Positions 25,754 to 33,905 of a stretch of 64,000 nt of DNA are shown here, piece after piece. Positions within the stretch are counted from its first letter, which is position 1; each line of letters begins with the position of its first letter. The DNA is from Lachnospiraceae bacterium (GTDB lineage: Bacteria; Bacillota; Clostridia; Lachnospirales; Lachnospiraceae): assembly GCA_014804445.1 (NCBI GenBank), contig JAAUZU010000008.1, positions 265,095 through 329,094 on the forward strand. Direction: 5' to 3'. The notes under the pieces were generated by a model. The model did no database searches and had not been told where the DNA came from. It was given only the letters and a program-made list of their open reading frames with translations. Made by a program: the position numbers and the translations under genes.

Positions 25754-28071
25754 GACTCATCCTCAAAAAAATGAAATATCTTTACCATTCCGTCTGCCAG
25801 TTCTGTGATTTGCGAAATAAGCTGCCGGCAAATCAAAGAATGCATAACAGAACAAACGCATACAGCTTCTTTCAGCGAAGCATCCGGTCTGACGACAGGA
25901 ATCCCGCCGATAAAGGAACCCCAGATATCAGCGTTGTTGTCAACAATCTTTTCAATACGATCAAGAATCCCCAGCACAGCAGCGGCCTGCAACGTCCTTC
26001 TTCCGCCGTCGCCGGCGCCAATCAGCACAATGGCTGCGTCCTTGGCAAAAACAAGTGCCTGCTCTAATACAAGCATATGGGCATACCCGAAATACATCAG
26101 GGACGGCGCTGTTTTTCTGATATAAAAAGCAGGGTCTGCAAGGACGTTCATTCCGGAATTCCACAATACTTCCGGTGTGTGAAAACGGGAATAGTAATAG
26201 GTCTCGCCTTCCCGCTTTCTCTTTTCCAATGCCTCGGGTCTTATCACCGGCGTCATGGTGTTTGCCCCGAAATTCTGGTCATACTTCATGACCTGAAATA
26301 ATTCTGCCTCCCGAAAAAGCGGCATGGTGAGCAGGCGCTCGACAGGCCGGGCAAGCTTCATCGGAGGTATCCTCTTTAAATAGGATTTCGTGGGCACCAG
26401 ATCATAATAAATCTGCTGAAAAGAGAGGATTCCTTCCTGCAATTCTTTGGCACCGGCAATTTGCTCGTGGGGATAGGGAATTTCCTGCGTTACCGGTATG
26501 GCGAATTCCCCCTCCATGCGGTAACCGACCGTCGTTCCCATGGTTGACAGTAAAAATAATTCCATCAGCCGCGGAAAATATGTTTTCCCATATTTTTCTT
26601 CTGCGCCGTATCTTCCGATATAGGAATTCACATTCCATACAAATTCGTCTTCCGTGAAGTCCGAGCGGTAAAAAAACAACAGATGCTTCAGACGGCAATC
26701 CATCCCGTGGTGCGAAAAAAAGCGGTCCAGCATTCTCTGCATACTGCCGCGCCATCCTAAGTCCAAAGTAATGGCATTCCCATACATTTCCATCTGTTCT
26801 AAATATTTTTGGAGGCTTTGAGAGTGGATTTTGTTTCTTGTACGAATTTCCTGCAAAATCGATTCCTCTGACAAAAATGCCAGAAGATCTTCGTAAACCG
26901 ATTTTTCTCTGCCGGCTATGTTCTTCATAGAGATTGTGCTCATATCAAAATAGGGCAGGTACTCTGTGCACAAATCCGAAACCATCAGAATATCCAGCAC
27001 ATTTCGCACTGACATGTTATGGGTACTCATCAGATATTCAATATCTTTGACGGACGCTTTTTCCAAAGTGGAGCGGAGCAGCGCGATTCTTGACACATAC
27101 AAAGGCTTTATTGAAAATGCTGTCTTTCTGTGGCCGGCTGCCTGTTGTAAGAGTCTGGAAAGGAACTCGCCTTCCCGCATAAAAGGGCGTATTATCTGTA
27201 TTTCTTCTTTTTCCGCCACGTCCAAAACCCATTCCGCAGCATACGTAAATAACGGGCCTAACACCATGGCGCCGATTTCATACCATAAGCCTGCATTCTC
27301 CGGTCTGTTCCCGGCTGCAAGAAGCCGCATGCTTAAAAGCTCGCCGATGGGATTTCCGAATATTTCTTCTTCATAGTATAGAAACGGATGCCTGAAATAC
27401 GCATCGCTTTGCAGCATATAGGGAAGCGTATGAATCCCCAGTTTTTCGGGAATCCCGATGTCGCTGTAAAAATTGTCTCCCACATGAAGCAGTTCTTCCG
27501 GCAGAATCCCTCTTTCACGGAGGACAGTCTCGTAGAGACCTTTTCTCCTCTTTGAGGTATGGTGCTCACAGGACACATAGATTGCATCGACGCATCCATC
27601 GTCGAAGCCGTTCTCCCGAAGCAGCATTCGGATTGTTTCAGATGGCAGATACATATCGGAAATCAAAAGTATGCTCATTCCGGAATCATGCAAGGATTTT
27701 ATGGCGGTACATATTTCCGGATTTAAAAAGATGCTTTCCTTTTCACAGAATATCTCCCATGCCATCAGTTCATCCCGATTGCCATATATAGCGGGAAGCT
27801 TGCAGTAAATATCGTTGAGTGTCACTTCGCCGTTTTTGCATGGCTCGTTTGCCTTTCTGGCAAACCTCTCGGCACGTATCCTTGCACTTTTCCAGATTTC
27901 CGCATCCATGCCGTCAGGGAACAGTTCTGGTTTCCACTGATACATTCTGGCAAAAACATCCTGCGGTTTATTGACAGTACGAAAAATAACAGTATCAAAA
28001 ATATCAAAGCTTACAGCTTTTATTTCATGTGTTCTGATTGTCTCTTCCAGTTTTTGACTTATTTTTTTCAC
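25750..28071 (-). CDS. Large HAD-domain protein with C-terminal Rossmann-like module
   Basis: 773 residues, GTG start at 28071 with AGAGGG 6 bases upstream. Residues 18-30 are SFDIFDTVIFRTV, the HAD nucleophile motif, and LLHVGDNFYSDIG near 196 is motif IV. The middle shares FMREGEFLSRLL and DLGWRGSMQRML with the 17469 and 52069 proteins. AAIVLIGAGDGGRRTL near residue 680 starts the recurring Rossmann-like module, here at the C-terminus instead of the N-terminus. Second gene of the leftward operon. Confidence 0.7.
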   Translation of the reverse strand: MKKISQKLEETIRTHEIKAVSFDIFDTVIFRTVNKPQDVFARMYQWKPELFPDGMDAEIWKSARIRAERFARKANEPCKNGEVTLNDIYCKLPAIYGNRDELMAWEIFCEKESIFLNPEICTAIKSLHDSGMSILLISDMYLPSETIRMLLRENGFDDGCVDAIYVSCEHHTSKRRKGLYETVLRERGILPEELLHVGDNFYSDIGIPEKLGIHTLPYMLQSDAYFRHPFLYYEEEIFGNPIGELLSMRLLAAGNRPENAGLWYEIGAMVLGPLFTYAAEWVLDVAEKEEIQIIRPFMREGEFLSRLLQQAAGHRKTAFSIKPLYVSRIALLRSTLEKASVKDIEYLMSTHNMSVRNVLDILMVSDLCTEYLPYFDMSTISMKNIAGREKSVYEDLLAFLSEESILQEIRTRNKIHSQSLQKYLEQMEMYGNAITLDLGWRGSMQRMLDRFFSHHGMDCRLKHLLFFYRSDFTEDEFVWNVNSYIGRYGAEEKYGKTYFPRLMELFLLSTMGTTVGYRMEGEFAIPVTQEIPYPHEQIAGAKELQEGILSFQQIYYDLVPTKSYLKRIPPMKLARPVERLLTMPLFREAELFQVMKYDQNFGANTMTPVIRPEALEKRKREGETYYYSRFHTPEVLWNSGMNVLADPAFYIRKTAPSLMYFGYAHMLVLEQALVFAKDAAIVLIGAGDGGRRTLQAAAVLGILDRIEKIVDNNADIWGSFIGGIPVVRPDASLKEAVCVCSVMHSLICRQLISQITELADGMVKIFHFFEDES

Positions 28072-28115
28072 CGTATTCCCTCTACATAACGCAACAAAGT
28101 AACACGTCTCTTAAT

Positions 28116-29327
28116 TTATTGTGTCATAAATCTATATACCTTGCTTCCGACAGAGATTTTTCTGCAGTCTGCAGCCTTATTTTCATTCTCACATGTCGGC
28201 AGGTTATCCAGCATATATCCGAGAGATTCCATTGCGTTCTCATTAATACAACAGCCGCCAAGAGCACGCCTTACAAAGTCCTTTTGGTGAATTTCTTCCC
28301 AAAAAGCGCGATCTGCCTTTGACGAAAACAATTTTATTTCACGTTTTGTTCCATTTGCAAAATCATATTCCATAAGCCGCCTGCCGTTACCGGCGGCAGA
28401 ATAGATTTTTTGGTTGTAACAAAAGCTCGAGAAAAAAGAATTATCGGAACCTTTAGAGCCCTTTTCCCTGTCCAGAAGTTCTTCCCGCAGTATCTGCCCG
28501 GTCGTAGTGTCAATTTTAAACCCTTTGTTTTTTCCGAATGGGAACAAATAGATGAAAGCGTTCTGAATCTGCATGGGATAAAATTCCGCTACTTCTGTTC
28601 CCTGAATCGGTAAAGAAAAAACCTTTGTTGCATCTGCCAAAAGATTTATATCTCTCTTTGATACAGTGCCGTCTCCTGATAGAAGGTACAAGAAATTTCC
28701 CTCACGGCATATACCGCAAAATTTGCACGGGTGTCCTGTGGCAGATGTATGTATAATATGTGTACGCTGTGAAAGACTATCAAAGACAACAATTGCATCT
28801 GCGCACACACAAGGAAGTATCAGTCTGCCTTCCACTACTTCAAATGTCTCAAAGTAGTTCCAACTGCTTGCCCGGTTTCTTTCGATTTCATCGACCCAAT
28901 CGTCGAAACAGGAAAAAGCGCCGGTCAGGGTGTCATAACACAGGATACCCGGATATTTGTTGGGCAGAAAATATACCTTATCACCAATGGCAGTAATATT
29001 ACAAAATTTTCCGCCTTGCCGTTTCTGCCGAATAGTTTTGCCCTCTAACGAAGTCGGAATCTGTATTTTTTGGAAAGTATTGTATTTTAAGTCATATACC
29101 GCTATTTCAGCGGCTCGTTGTGGAGAAAAAAACAATTTTTCATTACACATGACTACGGACGAATACAGATTTATTTGCGTAAAGGCTTCATTGGGAAATA
29201 TGCCTGCCAGCTCAACGTGTCCATTTTCCTTGCATATTTTGAACAGGGCATTATAAAAGTATTCGGGAAACCATAAATTTTGCCCATCATCACATATTCT
29301 TGAGAAAATCAGAGGCTCGTTCAGCAT
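28116..29327 (-). CDS. Beta-propeller-like protein heading the left operon
   Basis: 403 residues; GGGAG 8 bases before ATG. It shows repeated short strand-turn-strand units such as NEKLFFSPQ, GDKVYFLPN, EGRLILPC and NAFIYLFPFG, which suggests a kelch/WD-type propeller. No signal peptide. The tail ENAMESLGYMLDNL resembles the tail of the 30865 protein (ESEMASLDSYISLLG), which heads the opposite operon, so the two are distant paralogues in mirror positions. It is the first gene downstream of the strong promoter in the invertible segment. Function unknown. Confidence 0.65.
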   Translation of the reverse strand: MLNEPLIFSRICDDGQNLWFPEYFYNALFKICKENGHVELAGIFPNEAFTQINLYSSVVMCNEKLFFSPQRAAEIAVYDLKYNTFQKIQIPTSLEGKTIRQKRQGGKFCNITAIGDKVYFLPNKYPGILCYDTLTGAFSCFDDWVDEIERNRASSWNYFETFEVVEGRLILPCVCADAIVVFDSLSQRTHIIHTSATGHPCKFCGICREGNFLYLLSGDGTVSKRDINLLADATKVFSLPIQGTEVAEFYPMQIQNAFIYLFPFGKNKGFKIDTTTGQILREELLDREKGSKGSDNSFFSSFCYNQKIYSAAGNGRRLMEYDFANGTKREIKLFSSKADRAFWEEIHQKDFVRRALGGCCINENAMESLGYMLDNLPTCENENKAADCRKISVGSKVYRFMTQ

Positions 29328-29407
29328 TTGAAAATCTCCCTTCCCTGTTTCCTATATATCCAATTATTGATTAGATATTGAATCCACAGTGCAATTGGCA
29401 AAACACT

Positions 29408-29427
29408 TTCGCAGATTATCTTAATCT
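29408..29427. repeat. Left inverted repeat of the invertible segment
   Basis: TTCGCAGATTATCTTAATCT, exactly complementary to 30820-30839. It contains an internal dyad (AGATTA, 3 bases, TAATCT on the other strand), as expected for a site where two recombinase protomers bind. It lies 80 bases before the left operon's first codon. Confidence 0.9.
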
Positions 29428-29443
29428 CTGAAAGGGTCTGCAA
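29415..29443 (-). promoter_or_regulatory. Weak promoter-like element overlapping the left repeat
   Basis: On the minus strand TTGCAG (29438-29443), 17 bases, GATAAT (29415-29420). The -10 is part of the inverted repeat itself and the -35 lies inside the segment. A matching element exists at the right repeat, so inversion would exchange the -35 boxes. It may give low basal expression. Confidence 0.35.
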
Positions 29444-29484
29444 GTCAGATATTTTAAAATAACCGCTATTTTTATCGCGTGTAT

Positions 29485-29512
29485 TTGCTCGTTCTACTTA
29501 AATTATTATACT
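29485..29512 (+). promoter_or_regulatory. Candidate promoter of the recombinase gene
   Basis: TTGCTC (29485-29490), 16 bases, TATACT (29507-29512). It reads toward the recombinase. Its -10 overlaps the -10 of the opposing strong promoter, so the two should compete for polymerase. Confidence 0.45.
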
Positions 29513-29533
29513 TTCAACAGTTCTATTTGTCAA
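29505..29533 (-). promoter_or_regulatory. Perfect-consensus outward promoter of the switch
   Basis: On the minus strand TTGACA (29528-29533), a 17-base spacer, TATAAT (29505-29510): both hexamers and spacing are exact consensus. Transcription would start near 29498, cross the left repeat and enter the left operon at 29327. If the segment is inverted the same promoter would face the right operon at 30865. Confidence 0.85.
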
Positions 29534-29552
29534 TTGAATGGCAAAGGCAGAA

Positions 29553-29572
29553 TTTGTAAGTACATTTACAAA
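29553..29572. repeat. Small dyad before the recombinase gene
   Basis: TTTGTAA (29553-29559) and TTACAAA (29566-29572), a 7-bp dyad with a 6-base gap between the promoters and the recombinase start. It could be an operator for recombinase control or an arm-binding site. No direct evidence for either. Confidence 0.3.
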
Positions 29573-29661
29573 AAACTTCAAATAAATTATCGGCAAATTC
29601 CCCCCATTACAAAAGAGAAATTCTCATTAGGGGTCAAAAAAATGGTCAGGAGGAAAAAAGA

Positions 29662-30774
29662 ATGCCCAGACGAGGAGAAAACATCAGAAAAAGAAAGGAC
29701 GGTCGCTGGGAAGGCAGATACTCTGTAGTAGAACCGCTATCCGGCAGGCATATCACCCGTTCCGTGTATGCAAGAACTTATGGGGATGTAAAGGATAAAC
29801 TGGCAGAGGCGAAACGCACTGCCCTAAATCCCCCAAAAGAAAAGGTAACAGAAGTTTATTTTGGTACAATTGCCAAAGAATGGCTTGCCACCGTTCATAT
29901 CGAAAAAAAGCACGCAACCTATATAAAATACCGCACCGTCTATGAAAAACATATCCTGAAAAAACTGGAAGGTGTTTTGGCTTCGGAGCTAAACAGTGCA
30001 ATTATGGAAGATATATTTCAGGTTGGAGAACAGGAATCACTGTCTTCCAGTCTGCAAAAAAGCATTTCCTGCGTACTGAATCAGATTTTTGCTTATGCAG
30101 CTTCGCACTATTGCATTAAGCTGCAGAAATATTCCCGCCCCAGGCGCAGAACAGCAGCAAAACCTGTTGAAATCCTAAATCAGACGGAACAGACAAAGCT
30201 GCTAAAGCATTTGTACGATGGAATGGATATTCATAAGCTTGGTATCATCATCTGTATTTCTACCGGACTGCGTCTGGGAGAAATCTGTTCCCTAAAATGG
30301 AAGGATATTGATTTCGAAGAAAAAATACTGTATGTGAACACAACTGTGCAAAGAATAGCCGTTGAAAATTCCGAGACAAAAACCATTCTTTTAGAAGGAA
30401 CGCCGAAAAGTATTTTTTCTAAACGGGAAATACCACTGTCAGATGAGCTGGTAAGTCTTCTGGCTTCTTATCATTGTGCAACGGGAGAATACGTTGTCGG
30501 AAGGAAAAAACCTATGGAACCCAGAACATACCAGAACAAATTTCAAAAATATCTTCGCGTTGCGGAAGTGAAAAAGAAAAACTTTCATGCGCTCAGGCAT
30601 ACCTTTGCCACAAACTGCATTAACAGCGGCGTGGATGCCAAAAGCCTCAGTGAAATTCTAGGGCATTCCGACGTCAAAATCACACTGAACCGTTATGTGC
30701 ATCCTACTATTGAAACGAAACGTCAGTATATGAATTCTTTGTGCTCCATTTATGGTCAATTTGTGGGTCAATAA
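29662..30774 (+). CDS. Tyrosine recombinase/integrase of the invertible segment
   Basis: 370 residues, ATG 29662 behind AGGAGG (8-base gap). The N-terminus (MPRRGENIRKRKDGRWEGRY) is the arm-type DNA-binding domain common in Firmicute integrases; residues 65-150 are the core-binding domain. Catalytic residues are visible: Arg in STGLRLGEICSLKW, H-x-x-R in HALRHTFATN, His in LGHSDVKITL and the nucleophile Tyr in LNRYVHP. The gene lies inside its own inverted repeats with a terminator right behind it. No phage, conjugation or excisionase genes are near, which favours a DNA-inversion role over element mobility. Confidence 0.9.
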   Translation: MPRRGENIRKRKDGRWEGRYSVVEPLSGRHITRSVYARTYGDVKDKLAEAKRTALNPPKEKVTEVYFGTIAKEWLATVHIEKKHATYIKYRTVYEKHILKKLEGVLASELNSAIMEDIFQVGEQESLSSSLQKSISCVLNQIFAYAASHYCIKLQKYSRPRRRTAAKPVEILNQTEQTKLLKHLYDGMDIHKLGIIICISTGLRLGEICSLKWKDIDFEEKILYVNTTVQRIAVENSETKTILLEGTPKSIFSKREIPLSDELVSLLASYHCATGEYVVGRKKPMEPRTYQNKFQKYLRVAEVKKKNFHALRHTFATNCINSGVDAKSLSEILGHSDVKITLNRYVHPTIETKRQYMNSLCSIYGQFVGQ

Positions 30775-30780
30775 CAGATG

Positions 30781-30816
30781 GCAAATAAGGCATTTCCTTA
30801 GGTTTGCAACTTTTTT
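30781..30816 (+). terminator. Rho-independent terminator behind the recombinase
   Basis: GCAAATAAGG (30781-30790) pairs with CCTTA and TTTGC (30796-30807, two-base bulge) around a 5-base loop, followed by AAC and six T residues (30811-30816). It ends 3 bases before the right repeat, so it shields whichever operon lies on this side from recombinase readthrough. Confidence 0.7.
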
Positions 30817-30832
30817 GTTAGATTAAGATAAT
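30804..30832 (+). promoter_or_regulatory. Weak promoter-like element overlapping the right repeat
   Basis: TTGCAA (30804-30809), 17 bases, GATAAT (30827-30832). The -35 lies in the terminator's 3' arm and the -10 in the inverted repeat. It would start near 30839, just ahead of the right operon's ribosome binding site. It is the counterpart of the element at 29415-29443. Confidence 0.35.
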
Positions 30833-30839
30833 CTGCGAA
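30820..30839. repeat. Right inverted repeat of the invertible segment
   Basis: AGATTAAGATAATCTGCGAA, the exact reverse complement of 29408-29427, with the internal dyad AGATTA-AGA-TAATCT. It ends 25 bases before the first codon of the right operon. Confidence 0.9.
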
Positions 30840-30864
30840 GCTCTTAAAACAAGGATATTAGACA

Positions 30865-32034
30865 ATGGAAGAAAAATATGATTTGAATTTCATGGATGCA
30901 TATCTGGATAAAGAATATATATATGCCGTAAGCCGCGAATCCAATATTTTCTTTAGGGCGAAGCGAGACAATGGTTATAGTGTGGAAATACTGGGCGTTA
31001 TAAATGGGTTCCGAAATATATATACAGGAAAAATATATGCAGTGCAATATTATCAGAACTCTTTATATATGTTTGCGGATAGTACGTATGAGGTTGCAAG
31101 ATATGATTTTGAGTCCCGGAAAATTTCTTATTATTGTCCGGCTGAGCAGGAGGAAGGCTTTGATATAGTGCGTGGAAGCTGCCGAATCGGAAATGAGGTT
31201 TGGATTTTACGGGATTCTTTTGTCGGAAAACTTTGTGTCTTTTCATTGGAAGATTGCAGTTACCGATTCTTTGATTTGGATATTTCGATTTTGATAAACA
31301 GCATACGACAGAAGAACGTAAAACGTGTATCAAAAGAAAATGTATGTCCGGTCGGGAATAAAGTGTGGCGCTGTATTCCGGGAACAAATTTTTTATGCGC
31401 CATCGATGTAACCACAAAACGGGTGGAGCTTCATAAAGTCGAATCGGATATAGAGATTTTTACAATCAGTCATGATGCGCAAGGGTTTTATTTAATCTCC
31501 ATCTTTGGAGACTATGTCATACAATGGGACGAGAATAGGGGAGTAATAGACAAAAAGGTCATAAATGGTGGGGAAAAAACGTTTAAGGCGTTTCGGGATA
31601 TCTTACATGTGAATGGAGGTTATATATTGCTGCCCAACACCTCTGAGCATATTAAATTTTTGTCAGAGGCGAAAGGAATGATAGAAGAATGTGAGTTACC
31701 CTCTCAGTTTCACCGGATTGGAAGTGCGAAAGGATTGTTTTTTCATTACCTTCTGGAAAATGATAAACTGCTGTTGTTTCCTTTTGGCGGGAACGGTTTG
31801 ATTGAAATGGATACCAATACATTGCAATCGAAGTATCATCCTATCCGTATTTTGAAAGAAGAATGTATAAAAGTTCTGTTGGCTGAAAATAAGGCAGTGA
31901 CAGAAAGTGAAATGGCTTCTCTTGACAGCTATATCAGTTTACTCGGCAGCGATTACTGTATGAGAAAAAAGGAATACAGTCCTGATGGAGCAATAGGCAG
32001 ACGGATTATGAAAACAATAGAAGGAAGCGTATGA
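30865..32034 (+). CDS. Beta-propeller-like protein heading the right operon
   Basis: 389 residues; AAGGA 9 bases before ATG. Strand-rich repeats such as QNSLYMFAD, GNEVWILRD, GNKVWRCIPG, NGGYILLPN and NDKLLLFPFG suggest a propeller. No signal peptide. It is a distant paralogue of the 28116 protein, which heads the opposite operon, with a similar C-terminal tail. Both flank the switch directly, so each glycan programme begins with a propeller of its own. Function unknown; a scaffold or sugar-binding role is possible. Confidence 0.65.
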   Translation: MEEKYDLNFMDAYLDKEYIYAVSRESNIFFRAKRDNGYSVEILGVINGFRNIYTGKIYAVQYYQNSLYMFADSTYEVARYDFESRKISYYCPAEQEEGFDIVRGSCRIGNEVWILRDSFVGKLCVFSLEDCSYRFFDLDISILINSIRQKNVKRVSKENVCPVGNKVWRCIPGTNFLCAIDVTTKRVELHKVESDIEIFTISHDAQGFYLISIFGDYVIQWDENRGVIDKKVINGGEKTFKAFRDILHVNGGYILLPNTSEHIKFLSEAKGMIEECELPSQFHRIGSAKGLFFHYLLENDKLLLFPFGGNGLIEMDTNTLQSKYHPIRILKEECIKVLLAENKAVTESEMASLDSYISLLGSDYCMRKKEYSPDGAIGRRIMKTIEGSV

Positions 32035-33155
32035 GAGACAAAGAAATACTTGTTACCCGTTCCTCAATGCCGCCATACGAGGAATATATAGAGGCAATCC
32101 GGCCGCTTTGGGATAGTCATTGGATTACCAATATGGGGAGATATCACAAAGAACTGGAAAAAGAGCTGAAAGAATATCTCAAGGTGCCGGAAGTATCATT
32201 GATGGTAAATGGGCATATGGCGTTGGAATTAACGATTCAGGCTATGGGGTTTCCGGCTGGGAGCGAAGTGATTACAACGCCTTTTACCTTTATTTCTACA
32301 ACACATGCAATTGTCAGAAACGGGCTGGAACCTGTTTTTTGCGATATAAAGGAGTCAGATGGAACCATTGATGAAGAAAAAATAGAAGCATTGATTACCG
32401 AAAAGACAGTTGCCGTTGTACCGGTTCATGTTTATGGGAATATCTGCAATGTAGAAGCCATACAGAGGATAGCAGATAAGTACAATTTAAAAGTGATTTA
32501 CGATGCAGCGCATGCTTTTGGTGAAACGTATAAGGGGGCAGGTGTGTCAAATTTTGGCGATGCGTCTGTATTTAGCTTTCATGCCACGAAGGTTTTTAAC
32601 ACGATTGAAGGAGGGGCAGTCACTTTTCAGAACCATGTGTTATATGAAAAGTTATTTGATTTAAAGAATTTCGGCATACGGGGCGAGGAACTGGCTTGCG
32701 AAGTGGGCGCAAATGCCAAGATGAACGAGTTTGCGGCAATTATGGGTTTATGCAATTTAAAGTATATCGGAGAAGAGATTGAGAAGCGCAGACGGCGGAC
32801 AGAATACTATAGGGAACTTTTGGCTGATGTATCCGGCGTAAAATTGTTTCAGCCGGATGAAGATATCGAATATAACGCCGCCTATTTGCCAATCATGATA
32901 GATTCGGGAGACTTCGGCTGTACAAGAGACGAGCTGTTTGCCTATTTAAGGGAAAACAAAATCAAGGCGCGAAAATATTTTTATCCCCTTATTTCAAATC
33001 AGGTTTGCTATAGAAAAAATGGCAAAGGCAGAGCAGCGGCTTTAGAGACAGCAGAGAAAATGTCCGAGCGTATTTTGACATTGCCGCTGTACGCAGATTT
33101 AGATTTTGACATTATGGATGAGATTGTGGATTTAATCAAACAGAAAAGAAAGTAG
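32031..33155 (+). CDS. DegT/DnrJ/EryC1 sugar aminotransferase 1
   Basis: 374 residues, overlapping the previous gene by 4 bases. Sequence features are those of PLP-dependent nucleotide-sugar aminotransferases: TTPFTFISTTHAI, DAAHAFGE (PLP Asp) and SFHATKVFNTIEGG with the Schiff-base Lys near residue 190. It would convert a keto sugar to an amino sugar, using glutamate. A second, distinct family member follows two genes on, so the glycan may hold two amino groups or two amino sugars. Confidence 0.85.
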   Translation: MRDKEILVTRSSMPPYEEYIEAIRPLWDSHWITNMGRYHKELEKELKEYLKVPEVSLMVNGHMALELTIQAMGFPAGSEVITTPFTFISTTHAIVRNGLEPVFCDIKESDGTIDEEKIEALITEKTVAVVPVHVYGNICNVEAIQRIADKYNLKVIYDAAHAFGETYKGAGVSNFGDASVFSFHATKVFNTIEGGAVTFQNHVLYEKLFDLKNFGIRGEELACEVGANAKMNEFAAIMGLCNLKYIGEEIEKRRRRTEYYRELLADVSGVKLFQPDEDIEYNAAYLPIMIDSGDFGCTRDELFAYLRENKIKARKYFYPLISNQVCYRKNGKGRAAALETAEKMSERILTLPLYADLDFDIMDEIVDLIKQKRK

Positions 33156-33164
33156 GAGCGGAAA

Positions 33165-33890
33165 ATGGCACTAGGTGCAATGCAGCCGTATTTATTTCCC
33201 TATTTGGGATATTTTCAGTTGATGGATTGTGTGGAGACATATGTATTTTGCGGAAATCTTCAATACATAAAACGGGGATGGGTCAATCGGAACCGAATTT
33301 TTACAAATATGAGGGAGAGTGAAACGTATAGCTTTTCTTTTTCTGTTGTAAAAGACGATTATACAAAAAATATCAATCAAAGATATTACGGTAATTTAAA
33401 AGAAGACGGTGACAAACTGAAGCGTATTCTGTTCCAAGTTTATAAGAAAGCAGTGAATTTTGAAGAGACCTATGGGCTTGTAGAAGATATCTTATCTTTT
33501 CAAAATGATAATGTTGCCTATTTTAATATGAATGCCAATTATCAGATTGCAAAATATTTGGGCATTCAAACGAAGATAACTTGTGCGGATATGATAGAGG
33601 ATCCTGTTTTTCAGGAGAATTTTCAACAGTTGGACTATGAAGGCAGAGTCATTTATATCTGTAACTATTTTAAGGAAAAGACTTATGTCAATGCAATCAA
33701 TGGGATGTCGTTATATCACAGAGATTATTTTGCGGCGGAAGGTATCGATTTGAAATTTATCAAAATGGATGAAATTGTGTATCCTCAGCTTTCAAAGCAA
33801 TTTGTTTCCCACTTATCCATTTTGGATGTGCTCATGCACAATAATGTGCAGGATGCGCAAAGCTTATTGCGGAGATATCAATTAGTGTGA
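33165..33890 (+). CDS. WbqC family protein
   Basis: 241 residues, the family's usual size; AGGAG 6 bases before ATG. The N-terminus MALGAMQPYLFPYLGYFQL and the KRGWVNRNRI segment are diagnostic of the WbqC family. Family members occur beside DegT aminotransferases in O-antigen and capsule clusters and have been proposed to modify amino sugars; the exact reaction is unsettled. Here it sits between two DegT genes. Confidence 0.85.
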   Translation: MALGAMQPYLFPYLGYFQLMDCVETYVFCGNLQYIKRGWVNRNRIFTNMRESETYSFSFSVVKDDYTKNINQRYYGNLKEDGDKLKRILFQVYKKAVNFEETYGLVEDILSFQNDNVAYFNMNANYQIAKYLGIQTKITCADMIEDPVFQENFQQLDYEGRVIYICNYFKEKTYVNAINGMSLYHRDYFAAEGIDLKFIKMDEIVYPQLSKQFVSHLSILDVLMHNNVQDAQSLLRRYQLV

Positions 33891-33905
33891 GAAAAGGAGA
33901 ACGCC

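Larger units (their letters stand above)
29408..30839. mobile_element. Predicted 1.43-kb invertible promoter element with its own tyrosine recombinase
   Basis: Two perfect 20-bp inverted repeats bound a segment with one gene, a tyrosine recombinase, an outward consensus promoter at the left end and a recombinase terminator at the right end. It lies precisely between the first genes of two long divergent operons. Inversion between such repeats by an adjacent tyrosine recombinase is established for phase-variable surface structures in gut bacteria. In this orientation the left operon receives the strong promoter. Inversion itself is inferred from architecture; no read evidence is available here. 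Confidence 0.85.

Noticed and set aside
29662-30774. Recombinase as the integrase of a prophage or conjugative element
   Set aside because: No phage, relaxase, excisionase or cargo genes are near, the flanking repeats are inverted and not direct, and no tRNA target is seen.
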